A DNA stretch of 64,000 nt from Ursus arctos (GCF_023065955.2 NW_026622763.1:79713299-79777298), one strand, 5' to 3'. Shown: positions 48,608 through 60,399, counted from the first letter of the stretch. The notes: generated from the letters alone by a model not told the origin. Program-made: numbers and translations.

Positions 48608-48690
48608 CTTTCTTCCTTCCTTCCTTCCTTCCTTCCTTCCTTCCTTCCTTCCTTCCTTCCTTCCTTTTTTCCTTTCCTTTCCTTTCTTTC
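48545..48690. repeat. (CTTT)n / (CCTT)n compound microsatellite
   Basis: About 17 CTTT units (48545-48612), then about 13 CCTT units and degenerate CTTTCC units. The whole ~145-nt pyrimidine tract occupies the position of the A tail of the antisense SINEC that follows. Confidence 0.97.
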
Positions 48691-48858
48691 TTGAAAGGGA
48701 GTAGGGCAACAGGAGGGGTAGAGGGAGAAAGATAATCTTAAGGAGGCTCTACTCCCAGCATGGAGCCCCATGAGGGGCTTGATCTCACAACTCTGAGATC
48801 ATCATGACTTAAGCTGGAATCAAGATTAGATGCTTAAGTGACTGAGTCACCTAGTCAC
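48691..48858 (-). mobile_element. SINEC, antisense, diverged, with tail turned into a microsatellite
   Basis: 'ggggcttgatctcacaactctgagatc', 'ggaatcaagattagatgctt' and 'gactgagtcacctag' are the antisense SINEC body and head. The tail side is the microsatellite at 48545-48690. Confidence 0.85.
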
Positions 48859-48899
48859 TCTAAAGCTTCTATTTCAACAGCAAGCAATACATGCAAAAG

Positions 48900-50110
48900 A
48901 CCTTCACCTCACCCCCAAGTTCAACTTCATTCCTGACCTCAGCCTATTCCTTGACACATCTCCAAATTAGCCTCCTCCGGACTTACCTCTTCTCCCACGC
49001 TTAAAACGGCCATGAAGTTTTATCCTTTTTTGCCTTTGATATCCATTCATTTAGCAAACTATTGGGAGAGTCCATGTCAAAAAAAAAAAAATCCCATAAA
49101 CCTTTCCCCAGGTATTCATGCTTTATTCCTGTAATTATTGCTCTAGCCCTATTACCTCTCCAATTATTGCAATAATTTACTAATTCCTGTCTCAGGGATC
49201 AGTCTCTATCTTGTCTTAGTCTTTTCTAATCGATCCCAGCTATCACTGCCAGATAAATATTTCTAAACCGCAGCATTTATCACCCCACTCCTTAGTGCCA
49301 ACACCTTTAATGACTCCATTTTCTACAAAAACTAAGTGTGCTTTTTTTTTTTTTTCCTGCGTGGAATTTGACATATCACTCTGAGGTTTGATCTCAAGCT
49401 GATGGTTCAACCTACTCTTCGAAATACACCCCCATCTTTCCCTTCCTTTCTCCCTGCTCGCTACCTTCTTTAATATCACAGCCATTCTCTGTACCCACAA
49501 AGCATCCTGGTTCAGTCTCTCGGTGCAGACTTTGTTCTTTTCTCCGTATGCCCCCTTGCCTACTTTTTCTGATTGAAGATCCATTTGCCCTTCTCACTTC
49601 CATCTAAAATCCTCCTTCAGGAAGTTTTTCCCGATCCCAGCTTCCCTTCCTGATCCTGTACTCATTTCCTCTGAGCCTCATCAGGAAGTGCCTCGACTTT
49701 GAAACTCGTGAAAGTAGCTTAAAACTCCTGCTCTAGGATACAATAAATTCCAGTGTGAGTCCTGACTCTACCTTGGAGAAATGGTGTAAGGTTTGACAAA
49801 TTATTTTACCTCTCTAGGCATGGTTTACTTATCTGTAAAATGGGTCTGATATGTTTACTTTATACTTCTGGTAAGAGTACGTGGTATAGTGCTAGAAGGC
49901 TATTAACACCCTGCCTCCCAAATAATTGCTTATAATCATTGAAAAAATACTACAGTTACTACTACCATTCCATTGCTTGGTATTATTCTCTGTTACCTGT
50001 CTTAACCTGCCCCCTAGATTGTGAACTCCTCAGACATTGGCCTCTGTGTTTTCCTTGCAGAACTTCCTCATTGGAACTACTCAATTAATACACATTGAAT
50101 TCAGGTATAT
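48900..50110 (+). repeat. L2 LINE, diverged, interrupted by a MIR
   Basis: 'agataaatatttctaaaccg', 'cctccttcaggaagtttttcccgatc', then 'ctagattgtgaactcctcag' and 'ctcaattaatacacattgaat' follow the L2 3' region. A MIR interrupts at 49755-49900. Ancient and non-coding. Confidence 0.65.
49755..49900 (+). repeat. MIR SINE
   Basis: 'gtgagtcctgactctacctt', 'gacaaattattttacctctc' and 'acttatctgtaaaatggg' follow MIR order. Confidence 0.8.
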
Positions 50111-50474
50111 TAAATGACTCCTACCACCATCAACAACAGGTTTTTACTCAGTATATTTGCATCAACAAAACATCACGATCAGGCATACTTCCATGCCATC
50201 AACAGACTCTTCTGGGAGGTCTCTCGTCGGTCTGTCTCTCACACTGTTCCATATGACAGACCTGCGCATTAGTGCCTGAAGAGCCCCGGCTAACACCTTC
50301 TATCCATTTATCACCCATCATCTGCTCTATGGCAACAGTCTCACCATGAAGAAATCATGTTCCTCAACCCTCCAGTACTTGAGGATATTTTTTAAAGTCT
50401 CGCTGAGGAAATCAGTTGAGAAAAAAATGGAAAGTCTGAGATAATTTCCTTTCAATCCATAAACTCTTTCCCTC
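50111..50474. other. Unassigned intronic sequence
   Basis: Nothing recognised. Confidence 0.4.
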
Positions 50475-50720
50475 AAAAAGTTCTAATAATCATCCTAATA
50501 GCTGATAGTTATCGAACCTCTTGTATACACCAGATACTGTGTGTATGACGTACATGTTATGTCCTCTAATTGTTTTTAAACCAACAGTTCTATTAGGAAT
50601 TTATCTTAATTTCTCCATTGTCCAAATAAGGAAACTAATACTTTTGGTCTTCGTTTAAATGATTTACTCAGATATCTGACTCAAAGCCACCATTAAGATA
50701 CACTGTCTCTCTAATTTCCT
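50475..50720 (-). repeat. MIR SINE, antisense
   Basis: 'aataatcatcctaatagctg', 'accagatactgtgtgtatg' and 'ccattgtccaaataaggaaac' follow reversed MIR order. Confidence 0.7.
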
Positions 50721-52552
50721 AAGTTAATCATGATTTTCTTCCGAAACAAGAGATGCCTCCCAACCTGCCCTGAGCCCTGTCTGTCCCTTAACCTAAATGA
50801 GTAGCCTGTGACCGAGTTTGATAATCTCAATGTTAAAACTGCTGTCCGTTTGCCTCACGTGAGGAATTGGACCTGGAACCCTCTGCCGCTCTTATATTCT
50901 GCCCTCAGGCTTCATGTGTTTTTTTCTGAATGGAACCAAATGCAGCCCCTGGCCATGGAGTTTCTATAGAGTCACTGTTCAGGACAGGCTCACTTTTAAC
51001 CTTTTATTCTGTACCTTCACCCCGAGTTTTGTCCTAAAATCTTAGATACATAGCAGCCGGTCCCGGGAATTATGTGAATCAGCGTTGTCAGTTGAATCTT
51101 AGGACATTTAGCTTGATTAATGCTGTTGGACCTAATGTTCTGTGATTGTCCGCTTTGGTTTTCGTTGTATGAAAGTCAGCTGTTTTGATCTTAGTGAAAC
51201 TTTCGGCTTTTCTTTGTGTAATTAAAGTATTTTCCCTTTACCCCGCATTTCATTTTTTGTCTGTTTTTCACAAGTAGCTGCGGATCCCCTTTTCTTTCCA
51301 CTGTTAGAATATCCTCTCCACCTCATTCTCTAAATTTTCCATTCTCAGTCTGCCTCCAAAACATAAATTAATGTGTACATATCCTGCTCACTGGTCCCTG
51401 AACCCTACTCTGCACTTGGACTAAACAAATGGCATTAATAGTGTATTTCCACATCTTAGTAAAATCTCACTTTATGAGATAAGTATTCAAATAATTGTGT
51501 CCAGCCCTACTTGCTGTGTTTATCTTTCACGAAGGGTATATATACAGAGATTTCTACAGAATTCCATCAGGTATGTGGAATGCAAATGTTCCCCCTCCTT
51601 TGAAATTAAGTAAAAATACACAGTCTATGAGGCTTCCTTTTTCAAAAGCTTTTCTTTCCATCTCATAATAATGGATAAAATTTTAAAAAGAGCATGGTAA
51701 AACATAGCCTGTATAAAATTTGTAATATTTGTCTATATTAAATAGATTTAATTCTCTATAACTGCTTATGTATTACAGTCTACAAAATCAAAATCTTTTA
51801 TGCTTTTTTTCTGGGATAATATTTTTATGATAGTAATTTAGCATCCATCACCTGCCTTTCTAGCCAAAGAATATGTATAAAGATAGCAGAAGAGTTTATT
51901 CTGAGGTCTCAAAAAAGAGAATCTTATAAAGTATAAACAAACCTTTAAACTCCATCCCCAAAAATGGTTGTAGTGATTTGAAACAAGATAGATTGCTGTA
52001 ACAAATTATAAGATGTACTTTATTAAGTGAGTGTAAAAATAAGAGATTGGTAGTTCTTAAAGAGTATGTATCAGTATAATCCATAGAATTTATTATGTTT
52101 TACAAGAAAGGTTTTGAGTTGGGTAAAGAAACATTTGCAAAAGAGACCCAGAAAAATTCCATAAAGCCATCCCAAAAATTCTTAAGCTGAAATCTTGAAC
52201 TCTGTACTAAAAGTATAATACATATGAGTGTTATCTATCAGCATGTGGATATTTAATACACTTATTAGGAAAGTTTTGTGTTATGCTGTAAGTGTAAAAC
52301 TATAAAAATACATTATAAAGGTAGAGATAATAAAGTTTTAATGATTAAACAAGATTTTCATCTTTGTTTTTAGAAGTCTTTAAAACAGTACTGTAACTAG
52401 AATGTTAATGCTTTGGGTTTAGTCTTTCTCAAATACCTACGAATGCACTATAAATCTGTTATTATATGAAAATTATTACTTTTTATACACAACTTTCCCT
52501 GCCCATCAGGCAGTTTATATTAAAGTTGTATAATGCATACCTATATGTAGTA
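50721..52552. other. Unassigned intronic sequence
   Basis: About 1.8 kb of mostly AT-rich unique sequence. No exon, RNA gene or repeat recognised. Confidence 0.4.
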
Positions 52553-52685
52553 TTTCATATATATATATATGAATATTATATGAATATATATTCACATATA
52601 TACATATATTATATGAATATATATTCACATATACATATATGAATATATATGAATATTATATGAATATATATTCATATAATATTTG
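52553..52685. repeat. AT-rich tract of repeated palindromes
   Basis: Units such as gaatatatattc recur at least three times and are self-complementary. They are mixed with ATATAT and ACATATAT runs, so hairpin or cruciform formation is plausible. Confidence 0.9.
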
Positions 52686-54154
52686 TATTCTCACACAGAA
52701 AGTATCAAGAAGAATCTATTTTATCCCATGATATTATCATTCTAAGATTTGTTTTATTTCTGACTTTTACCCCAGGCCTCTGATATAACCTGCTTGACTG
52801 AACAAGTTTTAAATATATCAGCAATATCTGAGCAAAACTCATTTGAAATTTATTATCAGGTTTGAAATTCCATCATAGTCCACAAACATTAGAAACTGCC
52901 ATGCTCTTTTTTACAGTTCTTAATGACAATAAGTTTGCAATGAAAACACATTAAAAATCAGCCTCGTCCACGGATGAGAATATATTTAATGTATTTATTT
53001 TAGATTTCTGATAATTCAGAGAGTACTACATGCAGAGTGAATTCATCAGGCATTTTGCCTTCTTATGCTGTTCTCAACTTTCTAGTAAGGAGCCGAAATT
53101 TCACCGTTTTCAATTTGGAACAGAAAAGCATTTGTAGCAGCTGTAGCTCTTAATTTGACATCCAGTTTCAGGTCATTTTCATGTAAATAGGAAACAATAG
53201 AGACCTGCTTACAATTTCCATAACAGGGATGCTTGCTTCAACTTTATCATTTTTCCTCTGGCAATTTTATTTTCTCTCTGTGGGATTAAAGGAGCCAATA
53301 ATTGTTCACGGTTATTATTTTTCATCTTTATAAAAACTTGTTAGTTCCACTCTTTATTACTCAAAGTTTCCCAATATCTTATATATTTCAGTCATACACA
53401 CTATCCATTAATGTTTCTAGCTCATCCTTTCCTTAATCTGGAGTAGGTTAGGCAGGTCAGGCTTTCTATTTCTTTCTGTAATACATTTTCTCCAGGCTTT
53501 ACAACTTCTTTTTCTACCTCTAAAAAAAATAGGAGGTGAAAATTTAGAATTGTTCCATTGAATACATCTGATGCCTTATTGAAAGGCAAGTCTATGTTCT
53601 GATTTCTAATGCTCCGAACATGCCCATATGTGTTACCGACTGTGGCTTCACTGTTGTAAAATGTAATTCTGTGCTTTTTCTAATAAATACGTATTTTATT
53701 TCAATTTTCCTGTCCTGCAATGGAAGCCTACTTTATGCTTAAGCATAGATAAGCTTAGTTCCATGTATTTTATCATCTGCACAGTAATTGTCAAGTGTGT
53801 CTCAATGGGGAGAAATTTCATTTTTGTGTATATCCTTTTAAATATGTTGATTTATGCAGATTAAGTTTAGTAGGAAGTTATTTTTGTGGGTCATTATTTC
53901 CATTTGTTTCCCTTCTAGGGAAAAAAAAAAAAGAAATCAGTCTTTTAAACATTTTATTTCCTGGATCTTATGAACATACCAGCAAATCATGTACTCATTT
54001 GATTTCATCTCTGCCGTTGAATTTACAGTAGTTGATATAATCTTAAGGTTTTTTGTTTTGTTTTGTTTTGCTTTTTAACGTGCTGCTTTCTCTGTCTCTC
54101 TTTTTTTTTTTTTAAGTAGAGACTTACCTGTGCTCTTACTTTTTTCTGCCACAG
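52686..54154. other. Unique intronic sequence before exon B
   Basis: Includes a (TTTTG)n tract at 54047-54070 and the extended pyrimidine tract leading to the exon B acceptor. No repeat family recognised. Confidence 0.45.
54115..54116 (+). other. PARD3B: Decoy splice acceptor (candidate) upstream of exon B
   Basis: An AG follows a run of 13 T and a longer CT-rich tract. Using it would add 38 nt (54117-54154) and, with the AG carried from exon A, would reach an in-frame TGA made from the first bases of exon B. The true acceptor at 54153-54154 has its own tract 'cttacttttttctgccacag'. Confidence 0.3.
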
Positions 54155-54241
54155 TGATATGACAAGAACAGTGGAGATTTCTGGGGAAGGAGGCCCCTTG
54201 GGAATACATGTAGTACCCTTCTTTTCATCTCTGAGTGGAAG
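54155..54241 (+). CDS. PARD3B: PARD3B internal exon B: first half of PDZ1, with the carboxylate-binding loop
   Basis: This 87-nt exon lies between 'ctgccacag' and the strong donor AAG|gtaagatg. It finishes a Ser codon begun in the previous exon, encodes 28 residues (DMTRTVEISGEGG, then PLGIHVVPFFSSLSG), and leaves AG for a split Arg codon. It holds beta strand 1 and the PDZ1 ligand-binding loop. P-L-G-I takes the place of the canonical G-L-G-F motif, as in PAR3 proteins. PDZ1 of PAR3-family scaffolds binds partners such as PAR6 and junction proteins (family knowledge). The exon joins in frame to exons A and C. A second AG preceded by a long T-run lies 38 nt upstream of the real acceptor and could act as a decoy. 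Two antisense SINEs follow in the next intron, 250 and 840 nt downstream. Confidence 0.97.
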
Positions 54242-54493
54242 GTAAGATGTTTTTTTATATCAGAAGCTCATGCTAATGAAAAACTTGACTTCAGCTCATT
54301 TTCCCAAACATGTTTCAGAAGAGGATTCAATGTGTATCTCTGTTATTCAGACAGACACCTCAATATATACTTCTTTCTGTTGGCCACTTGAGTGTTAGAA
54401 ACAAAGTCATTGACTTCTAAGATACAGTGGAAAAGCAAAAGTATCGATCACAATTTCTGCATTTACAGTTACTTATGAAGTATTTTCTTATTT

Positions 54494-54679
54494 AAAAAAA
54501 GATTTATTCATTTATTTGAGAAAGAGAACAAGCGGGGTGGCGGGGAGGAGGAGAAAGAGGACACAGACCCCCATTGAGTGGGAACCAAGACCTGGGGCTC
54601 AATCTCATGACCCTGAGATCATGATCTGAGCCAAAATCAAGAGTTGGATACTTAACTGACTGAGCCACCCAGGCACCCC
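54494..54679 (-). mobile_element. SINEC, antisense, 250 nt after exon B
   Basis: 'gatttattcatttatttgag', 'ctcatgaccctgagatcatg' and 'gactgagccacccaggcacc'. An imperfect duplication (gaagtattttctta and gaaatatttctta) flanks it. Diverged copy. Confidence 0.92.
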
Positions 54680-55078
54680 TGAAATATTTCTTAAAGTGTT
54701 CTTGTCAGTGACATGTCGTAAACAGAATTCTTGAGAAGGATTTTAACATACTGTTAGACAAATACTACAACTGAATTTTTTAATGTTCCACAATACACTT
54801 CAAAAAGTGAATATGGTAATCCCAATGGATATTTCCTGATTCTGCTCAGGTGTATGAGACTTAGGATAATAAATATTCTGGCACTATAAGTAGCTGTATC
54901 AGAAGCTATATGTTTTCATGATTTTAACTATAATAGTAAAATAAAATGCCATTGTGCTTTTTTTCTGAAATAAAGCGTAATCAATTAAAAACAGTGTACC
55001 ACCTCCTTTTGAAATTTTGAAGACATTTTATTGCTAAATCCACAGTGGCAAATGGTAATTTAGATGTCAACATTTCTT

Positions 55079-55286
55079 TTTCTTTTTTTTTTTTTTAAAG
55101 ATTTTATTTATTTATTCGACAGAGATAGAGACAGCCAGCGAGAGAGGGAACACAAGCAGGGGGAGTGGGAGAGGAAGAAGCAGGCTCATAGTGGAGGAGC
55201 CTGATGTGGGGCTCGAATCCCATAACGCTGGGATCACGCCCTGAGCCGAAGGCAGACACTTAACCGCTGTGCCACCCAGGCGCCCC
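55079..55286 (-). mobile_element. Young SINEC, antisense, perfect target duplication
   Basis: T run, 'aaagattttatttatttatt', 'cataacgctgggatcacgcc' and 'gccacccaggcgcccc'. An exact 18-bp duplication (55061-55078 and 55287-55304) flanks it, indicating a recent insertion. Confidence 0.97.
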
Positions 55287-55304
55287 TAGATGTCAACATT
55301 TCTT

Positions 55305-56402
55305 GAAATTCATGTTCACCTAACTGGATATAAAACTTGTTTTACTGTTGGAAATTAAAGTGTGTGCCTGAGAGTTAATATTAGTCCTATTATAACAACT
55401 TTACAAAACTAGTATTGGATATTGTGTCACTATTCAATAAGATGATTACCCTTAGCACTAGATTGATACTGACAAGGACTATCTTAAAGGAAAGGGCTTT
55501 TCTTAAAATCAGTTTCTCACTCATGATATGATTTTAATTAATTTGCTAAATTAATTTTTCTTATATTAAACACATCACTGAAAATTGCAGGCAGAATGCC
55601 TTATTTTAGCTTAAAAGAGCAAAGTCCAGAAAAGTCCACTGTTTTTGTTTTTGTTTTTTTTTCCCAAGGTCATACAAAATCCAGAGCCAATCCCCCTTAC
55701 TCCATTGCTCTTTCTAGAGCAAAAATTTCCCAAAGGTTATATAGTATTAATTTACTGGTTCAGAATATTTATTCAGTTCAGTCTGCCGCAGAGCGGGAAG
55801 AGCAGATTTAGTCATGATATTTTGGTTGGCATCATTTTCAGCAGGTAGCCATCTGCTACCTGTAATTGCAAAGTCATCACCTCTTTTTGCAAATAACATC
55901 TGATGCCAAGCTCTTGCTGGAATGAATGTTCTCTAAAAAGAAATGAACCGAAAAGCCAGTGGCTCTTATTGTTTCATTTCCTGTATGTGTTAATAAGCGT
56001 GTTTATAAATGTTATGGGTTATGGCACAGGACAAGTGAGGTTGTTTTTGATGGACAGGAAGAGTATTTACCCAGTTGTCATGAGAAATTCTAATGGCTTT
56101 TGGCAGAAGTGTCCTGATAGAGCTTTGTGAAATACCAGAGCAGTTAAATTACCGGGCCCTTTAGTTTAATGAAGCCGAATAGAACACAAGATCATCCCAA
56201 TTTCCAAAACACGAGGAAGTGTACAATGTGACAGTCGCCATACTTCATTTTCAATAGTTCGGAAAACAGGTTGACCCTGTAGACCAGAAATCACCTTCTC
56301 TTACATCAAATGAGAGAAACACACTAAGATGTATTGATTTCTTCTCTTTTCCTTCCTGGTTCTGATTTCTAGCAGAAGCCTTGAAGAATAGAAAAAATGT
56401 TA
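55305..56402. other. Unique intronic stretch
   Basis: About 1.1 kb with no recognised repeat. Mixed composition. Candidate for conserved sequence, not testable here. Confidence 0.4.
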
Positions 56403-56600
56403 GACTTGGATTCAGAACAATTGGATTTGAATCTCAGTGTTCTCTTTTATAACTTTGAGCAAGTCCCCTAAACTTGCCTCTTGTGAATACCTACCTCACA
56501 TCAAGGTTGTGGGGATTAAATGACATAAAAAATGTGAAAACTCCTTGTAAAGCACACAACATATGAATGTGTAAATTATCAGTATTATTAATATTATGGC
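56403..56600 (+). repeat. MIR SINE
   Basis: 'acttggattcagaacaattgg', 'ctttgagcaagtcccctaaac' and 'tgtggggattaaatgacat' follow MIR order. Confidence 0.82.
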
Positions 56601-57062
56601 TAAACCAAAAAAAAGCCTGGTTCAGAAATGAACTTTTATAAGTTCATGGTCAACTGTTTAGTAACTTGATGAAATAGTTGTATAATTTTTTTTTTGCTAT
56701 CCATTAGTATTATAGAAAGGAAATTTAATTAAAAAACATAAAAATAATATGGAAGTGGAGACATGAGCCAATAAAAGTTTAGAAGTAATGAGTACAGGCT
56801 GAAACAGCACACTTAACTCAACCCATGTGTTTAGATGCAACTGAGTATCGAGCATGTCAGACAAGTGTCTGACTTCATAACGCCATATGGTTTCAGTGTG
56901 TGAGCATGGGGGCTTGGGGCGGGGGGTGAGTTAAGGTCATAGTGGTATACTTAGTTCTTAATTTCCTTCCGTTTATTGTTTGTGTCATTATTTTAAATTA
57001 GAATTTACATTTAATTCTTTACTAAGGCTACTGTAATTGACTTTGCCTCCAATTTCTTTATA
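56601..57062. other. Unassigned intronic sequence
   Basis: AT-rich. A G-rich patch at 56911-56929. Nothing else recognised. Confidence 0.4.

Positions 57063-57104
<42 letters not shown>
57063..57104. repeat. (TG)n(TA)n compound microsatellite
   Basis: Nine TG units followed by twelve TA units. Confidence 0.95.
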
Positions 57105-59658
57105 CACATTTTTTTTTCCTTTTAGAAAAATACTGCCACACCTGTTGTTGACTAGGAAATGTAATCTCAGTTAGAACACCCTGAGTACAATATAGTGGCT
57201 GCTGTACGAGATAAGGCCTCAGTGGATTCATTAGGTACGACAGCATAAGGTGTCAAATGCCACTTGTATGGAGGCCCCTTGGCTTGTACAGTAAGAAACA
57301 AAACAAATACACAAAAACCTGAGTTCCTGCAAGTAAAAAGCAATTTTATTTCATTGACTTAAAAAAAAATTAAGGTACTTTTATTTTAGAATTAAAAAAA
57401 AATGAAATCTAATTGTTTTTCAATGAAGATAGCATAATGCACCTTAGTTTCCTAGTAAAGACAGCTAAATATGACAGAGAAGAAGGAAGGGATGGATGAG
57501 GCATGACACATGCTGTAAGGAGAGATGTTTAGATAAAAATGCGAAGCTGGGAGAATGGCCAAGGCCTGGGATACAGTGGGAGGAGCAGAAGGGGGCAAGG
57601 AGTGGGTGGGTTAGTGTCTACATGATTATAAGAAGAAAAAGAAGCAGTCGTCACTCCTCTTATTCTATGGGGCAGTGGGTTTCAGCCACCTTTATCACTG
57701 CTCATTAATGCAAATTAACTGGTTCCTCTGAGCCTATAACTCCTCAACAGCATTAATCTTCAAGTCCTGAGAGCCTTGGTCCCAGAGGAGACCACGACCA
57801 CAGCCCACCAGTCTGGGGGCAGAGAGGATAATGAGAGATTCTTTTCTGAGCCTTCTCATACTGGTCTGGATGAAATCAAACTGGAGAGAATCCATCCCTT
57901 CAATGGAATAGAGAAGGCAGGAGCGGTTTGTTGCCAGGGACCAAACTAATAAAATCAGTCAGTTTTACATTTTACCAAAATTACCTCTGACACATGGGTT
58001 TTGCAGTTGAGCTTATTCTGTCAATAAATTTTTCATGGAAAGTTAGGTTATTTAGATCAGTGAGGTTCACATAGCATACTCCAGCTGTAATATGCCAGCT
58101 AAATTGCAACCCAGTGGCCTGAAAGAATTAATTCATCTCCCAAAATGTGAAATTAAATCCTAGGGAGTAACATTACATGACTGATGATGTACTGAATTAA
58201 ATTAAAGGAAGACTTGAATGCTTGTTAAAAAAATATCGCTTACATCAACTAGTTTATAACCACATGTGAGCCTCCTAATGGGTCGTGTTATTGTGAATCC
58301 ACCATAACAAAAAAATCCAAAATGCGAACTATTAGAGAGTTGTTTAATTTAGGAAGGAAACACTATTTTGTTCTATTTCTTCTTTTTCCTCCTCTTCTTC
58401 TTTTGCATGTCAAATAGCTCGATATTCAATATTACGTTACGAGATTAAGGTAGGATTGGTATCTCAAAAATATTAATTTGAATCTCAGATCCTTTATCAA
58501 AGAGTAACTTTGGCCCCTTTTCTCTTCCACACAGAATATGATCAATGTACTAACCTCTTAGAGGAAAGGCAGGGCAACACTGCCCCACACACCCGTGCCT
58601 CTGACCCTGGGCCTTCCCTACCATCGGTGGCGTGACTCAGTCTCTCCTGCATCAGTACACTGTATTCGTTGGAGTAGAGACCTGGAGACCGCCGCATGTG
58701 CCCCTCCTCTTGCCATCTTCAGATGGCGGGAGCTCATTCAGTGAACGGGGGCCCTGGAGGCAGAGGCCCTACTGTGCGGCAGCTCCAAACAGGGAGACGG
58801 TTTTCTCCTCCACTTTCATTAGAGACTGCCCTCTCTCCGTGGCTGACCCTGTGATTCACCTATAAAATGTCCTCGTATTTTATTCCGATGGGAGATTTAA
58901 TACAAAGGGACTGTGGGATAACGTAGGAGGCCCGCATGCAAAAAAGAATGACAAAACAAAAACAAGAGGATGAGGGACAAGAGGTGGCTGTTTCTCCCAC
59001 GCCCAGCAGGTTCCTCTTGGAGGACATCTCTGTCTTATTCCGGGGACACAGCCAGGACCCTGACATGCCACAAGAGGAAGGGATATCTCTCATATGAGAA
59101 ATAGCTAGAATATATACAGGTTCGATTTCTTCAAGTTTTTGGTGTAGGTCCTACTAAAATGCAGCAGGGTCACGCGCACGCACCACGCGTTTCATTATTG
59201 CTGTAGTCTTGCTCCTGCCTTTTTTCTCAGCCCCTCCCCTCCTGACTCTCAGCGGCAGCCGCAAAGCACCGGGAGCCCCCGCTCTCCTCTCTGACTGCTG
59301 ACTCTTACCGGTTGAAATTGCAGGCAAGTCTTCCCAGTGCGCTGCCCCCATCATGTCACTGTCTTGCTCCGAAGCAGTGAGCGGTGGCTGTGCTGCTCTA
59401 GTCTGATTAGATCAAGTCCGGCACCTGTTCAAGACCCCTCTGTGTGGCTCTGGCCTCCCAGCCAGTGTGAGCTCCCCACAAAAACACACAGAGTTCAGCC
59501 TGCCCCCGTGTGTATTCTCTCTCTCCTCCTATCCAGATCCTACTCATTCTTCGGCTCCAGTTTACATCCCACTTCTCCCCAGACCTCCCATTCCTCCATC
59601 CTGAGCACTGGAAATGCCCCACGTGTACCTGATGCAGGGGCACCAACAAACAGGACTG
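57105..59658. other. Unique intronic sequence with a local CpG-containing patch
   Basis: No recognised repeat. At 59160-59300 several CpGs cluster (cacgcgcacgcaccacgcg and the following lines), but the patch is too short to call a CpG island. Open frames over it are not supported as genes. Confidence 0.4.
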
Positions 59659-59667
59659 AACTGCCTT

Positions 59668-59670
<3 letters not shown>

Positions 59671-59707
<37 letters not shown>

Positions 59708-59896
59708 GATTTTATTTATTTATTTGACAGAAAGAGAGACAGCGAGAGAGGGAACACAAGCAGGGGGAGTGGAAGAGGGAGAAGCGGGCTTCGCACTGAG
59801 CAGGGAGCCTGATGCAGGGCTCGATCCTATGACCCAAGGATCATGACCTGAGCTGAAGGCAGATGCTTTAACGACTGAGCCACCCAGGCGCCCCTA
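59671..59896 (-). mobile_element. SINEC, antisense, with expanded (TTTA)n tail
   Basis: A TTTA-repeat (59666-59704), then 'aagattttatttatttattt', 'ggagcctgatgcagggctcg' and 'gagccacccaggcgcccc'. A 12-bp exact duplication (59659-59670 and 59897-59908) flanks it. Confidence 0.96.
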
Positions 59897-59908
59897 AACT
59901 GCCTTTTA

Positions 59909-60399
59909 AACTGAGCAATGTGACCTGTGCTGTATTTGCTTCTTAAAATGCAAATTACTGGAACAGGTAGTAAGACTGCAAAACACTCCAGTGAACTTCT
60001 AATCCTCTTCCATTGTTAAGCTTCAGGTTGTCTGAGCACTCACTCACACCTGTTACAATCAGCCTGACGCCCTTTTCCAATCCAGAAGCCTCTGCGTCCT
60101 CAACTCCACTGAGCTGTGGCGGCCTTTTCTAAGAATACCGCAGGCATGGCAAAGGAGGCCTGGCTTAGCGTGCTCTGGGTCGGTGTTGGTGTGTGTCTGT
60201 CTTGAGGGCCTTTTTCTCTTTCAGTGGATTTTTTTTTTTTTTTTTTTTTACTAAGGATTTAAACAACAAACAGTTGCCTGAATATAAAGCATAATTTCTT
60301 TTGTAAATAGAAACCAGTACTTATTGCTGAATAGTTGTGAGTGGAGAAAAAATTAGCATGTTATTATTAATTCTGTTTCAACCTGAATTTTGCATTTAG
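59909..60399. other. Unique intronic sequence before exon C
   Basis: Contains a 21-T run at 60229-60249. No repeat family recognised. Confidence 0.45.

Larger units (their letters stand above)
45775..54154 (+). other. PARD3B: PARD3B intron between exons A and B
   Basis: This 8.4-kb intron has phase 2 (the Ser codon is split AG/T). It begins gtattc and ends with a long pyrimidine tract and ctgccacag. It contains L2 and MIR relics, a pyrimidine microsatellite joined to a SINE, and an AT palindromic tract. Confidence 0.93.
54242..60399 (+). other. PARD3B: PARD3B intron between exons B and C
   Basis: This 6.2-kb intron has phase 2 (Arg codon split AG/G). It begins gtaagatg and ends ttgcatttag. 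It carries three antisense SINECs, one MIR, a TG/TA microsatellite, a local CpG-containing patch near 59160-59340 and a 21-nt T run at 60229-60249. Confidence 0.93.

Noticed and set aside
48500..48771. Open frames with FLSFFLSF or KKERKKER repeats on the two strands
   Set aside because: Direct translations of the CTTT/CCTT microsatellite.
59337..59846. Longest open frame in the window (169 codons)
   Set aside because: Its C-terminal third is the antisense SINEC at 59671-59896, with the TTTA array giving the repeated IYLF. The rest has no protein-like features.
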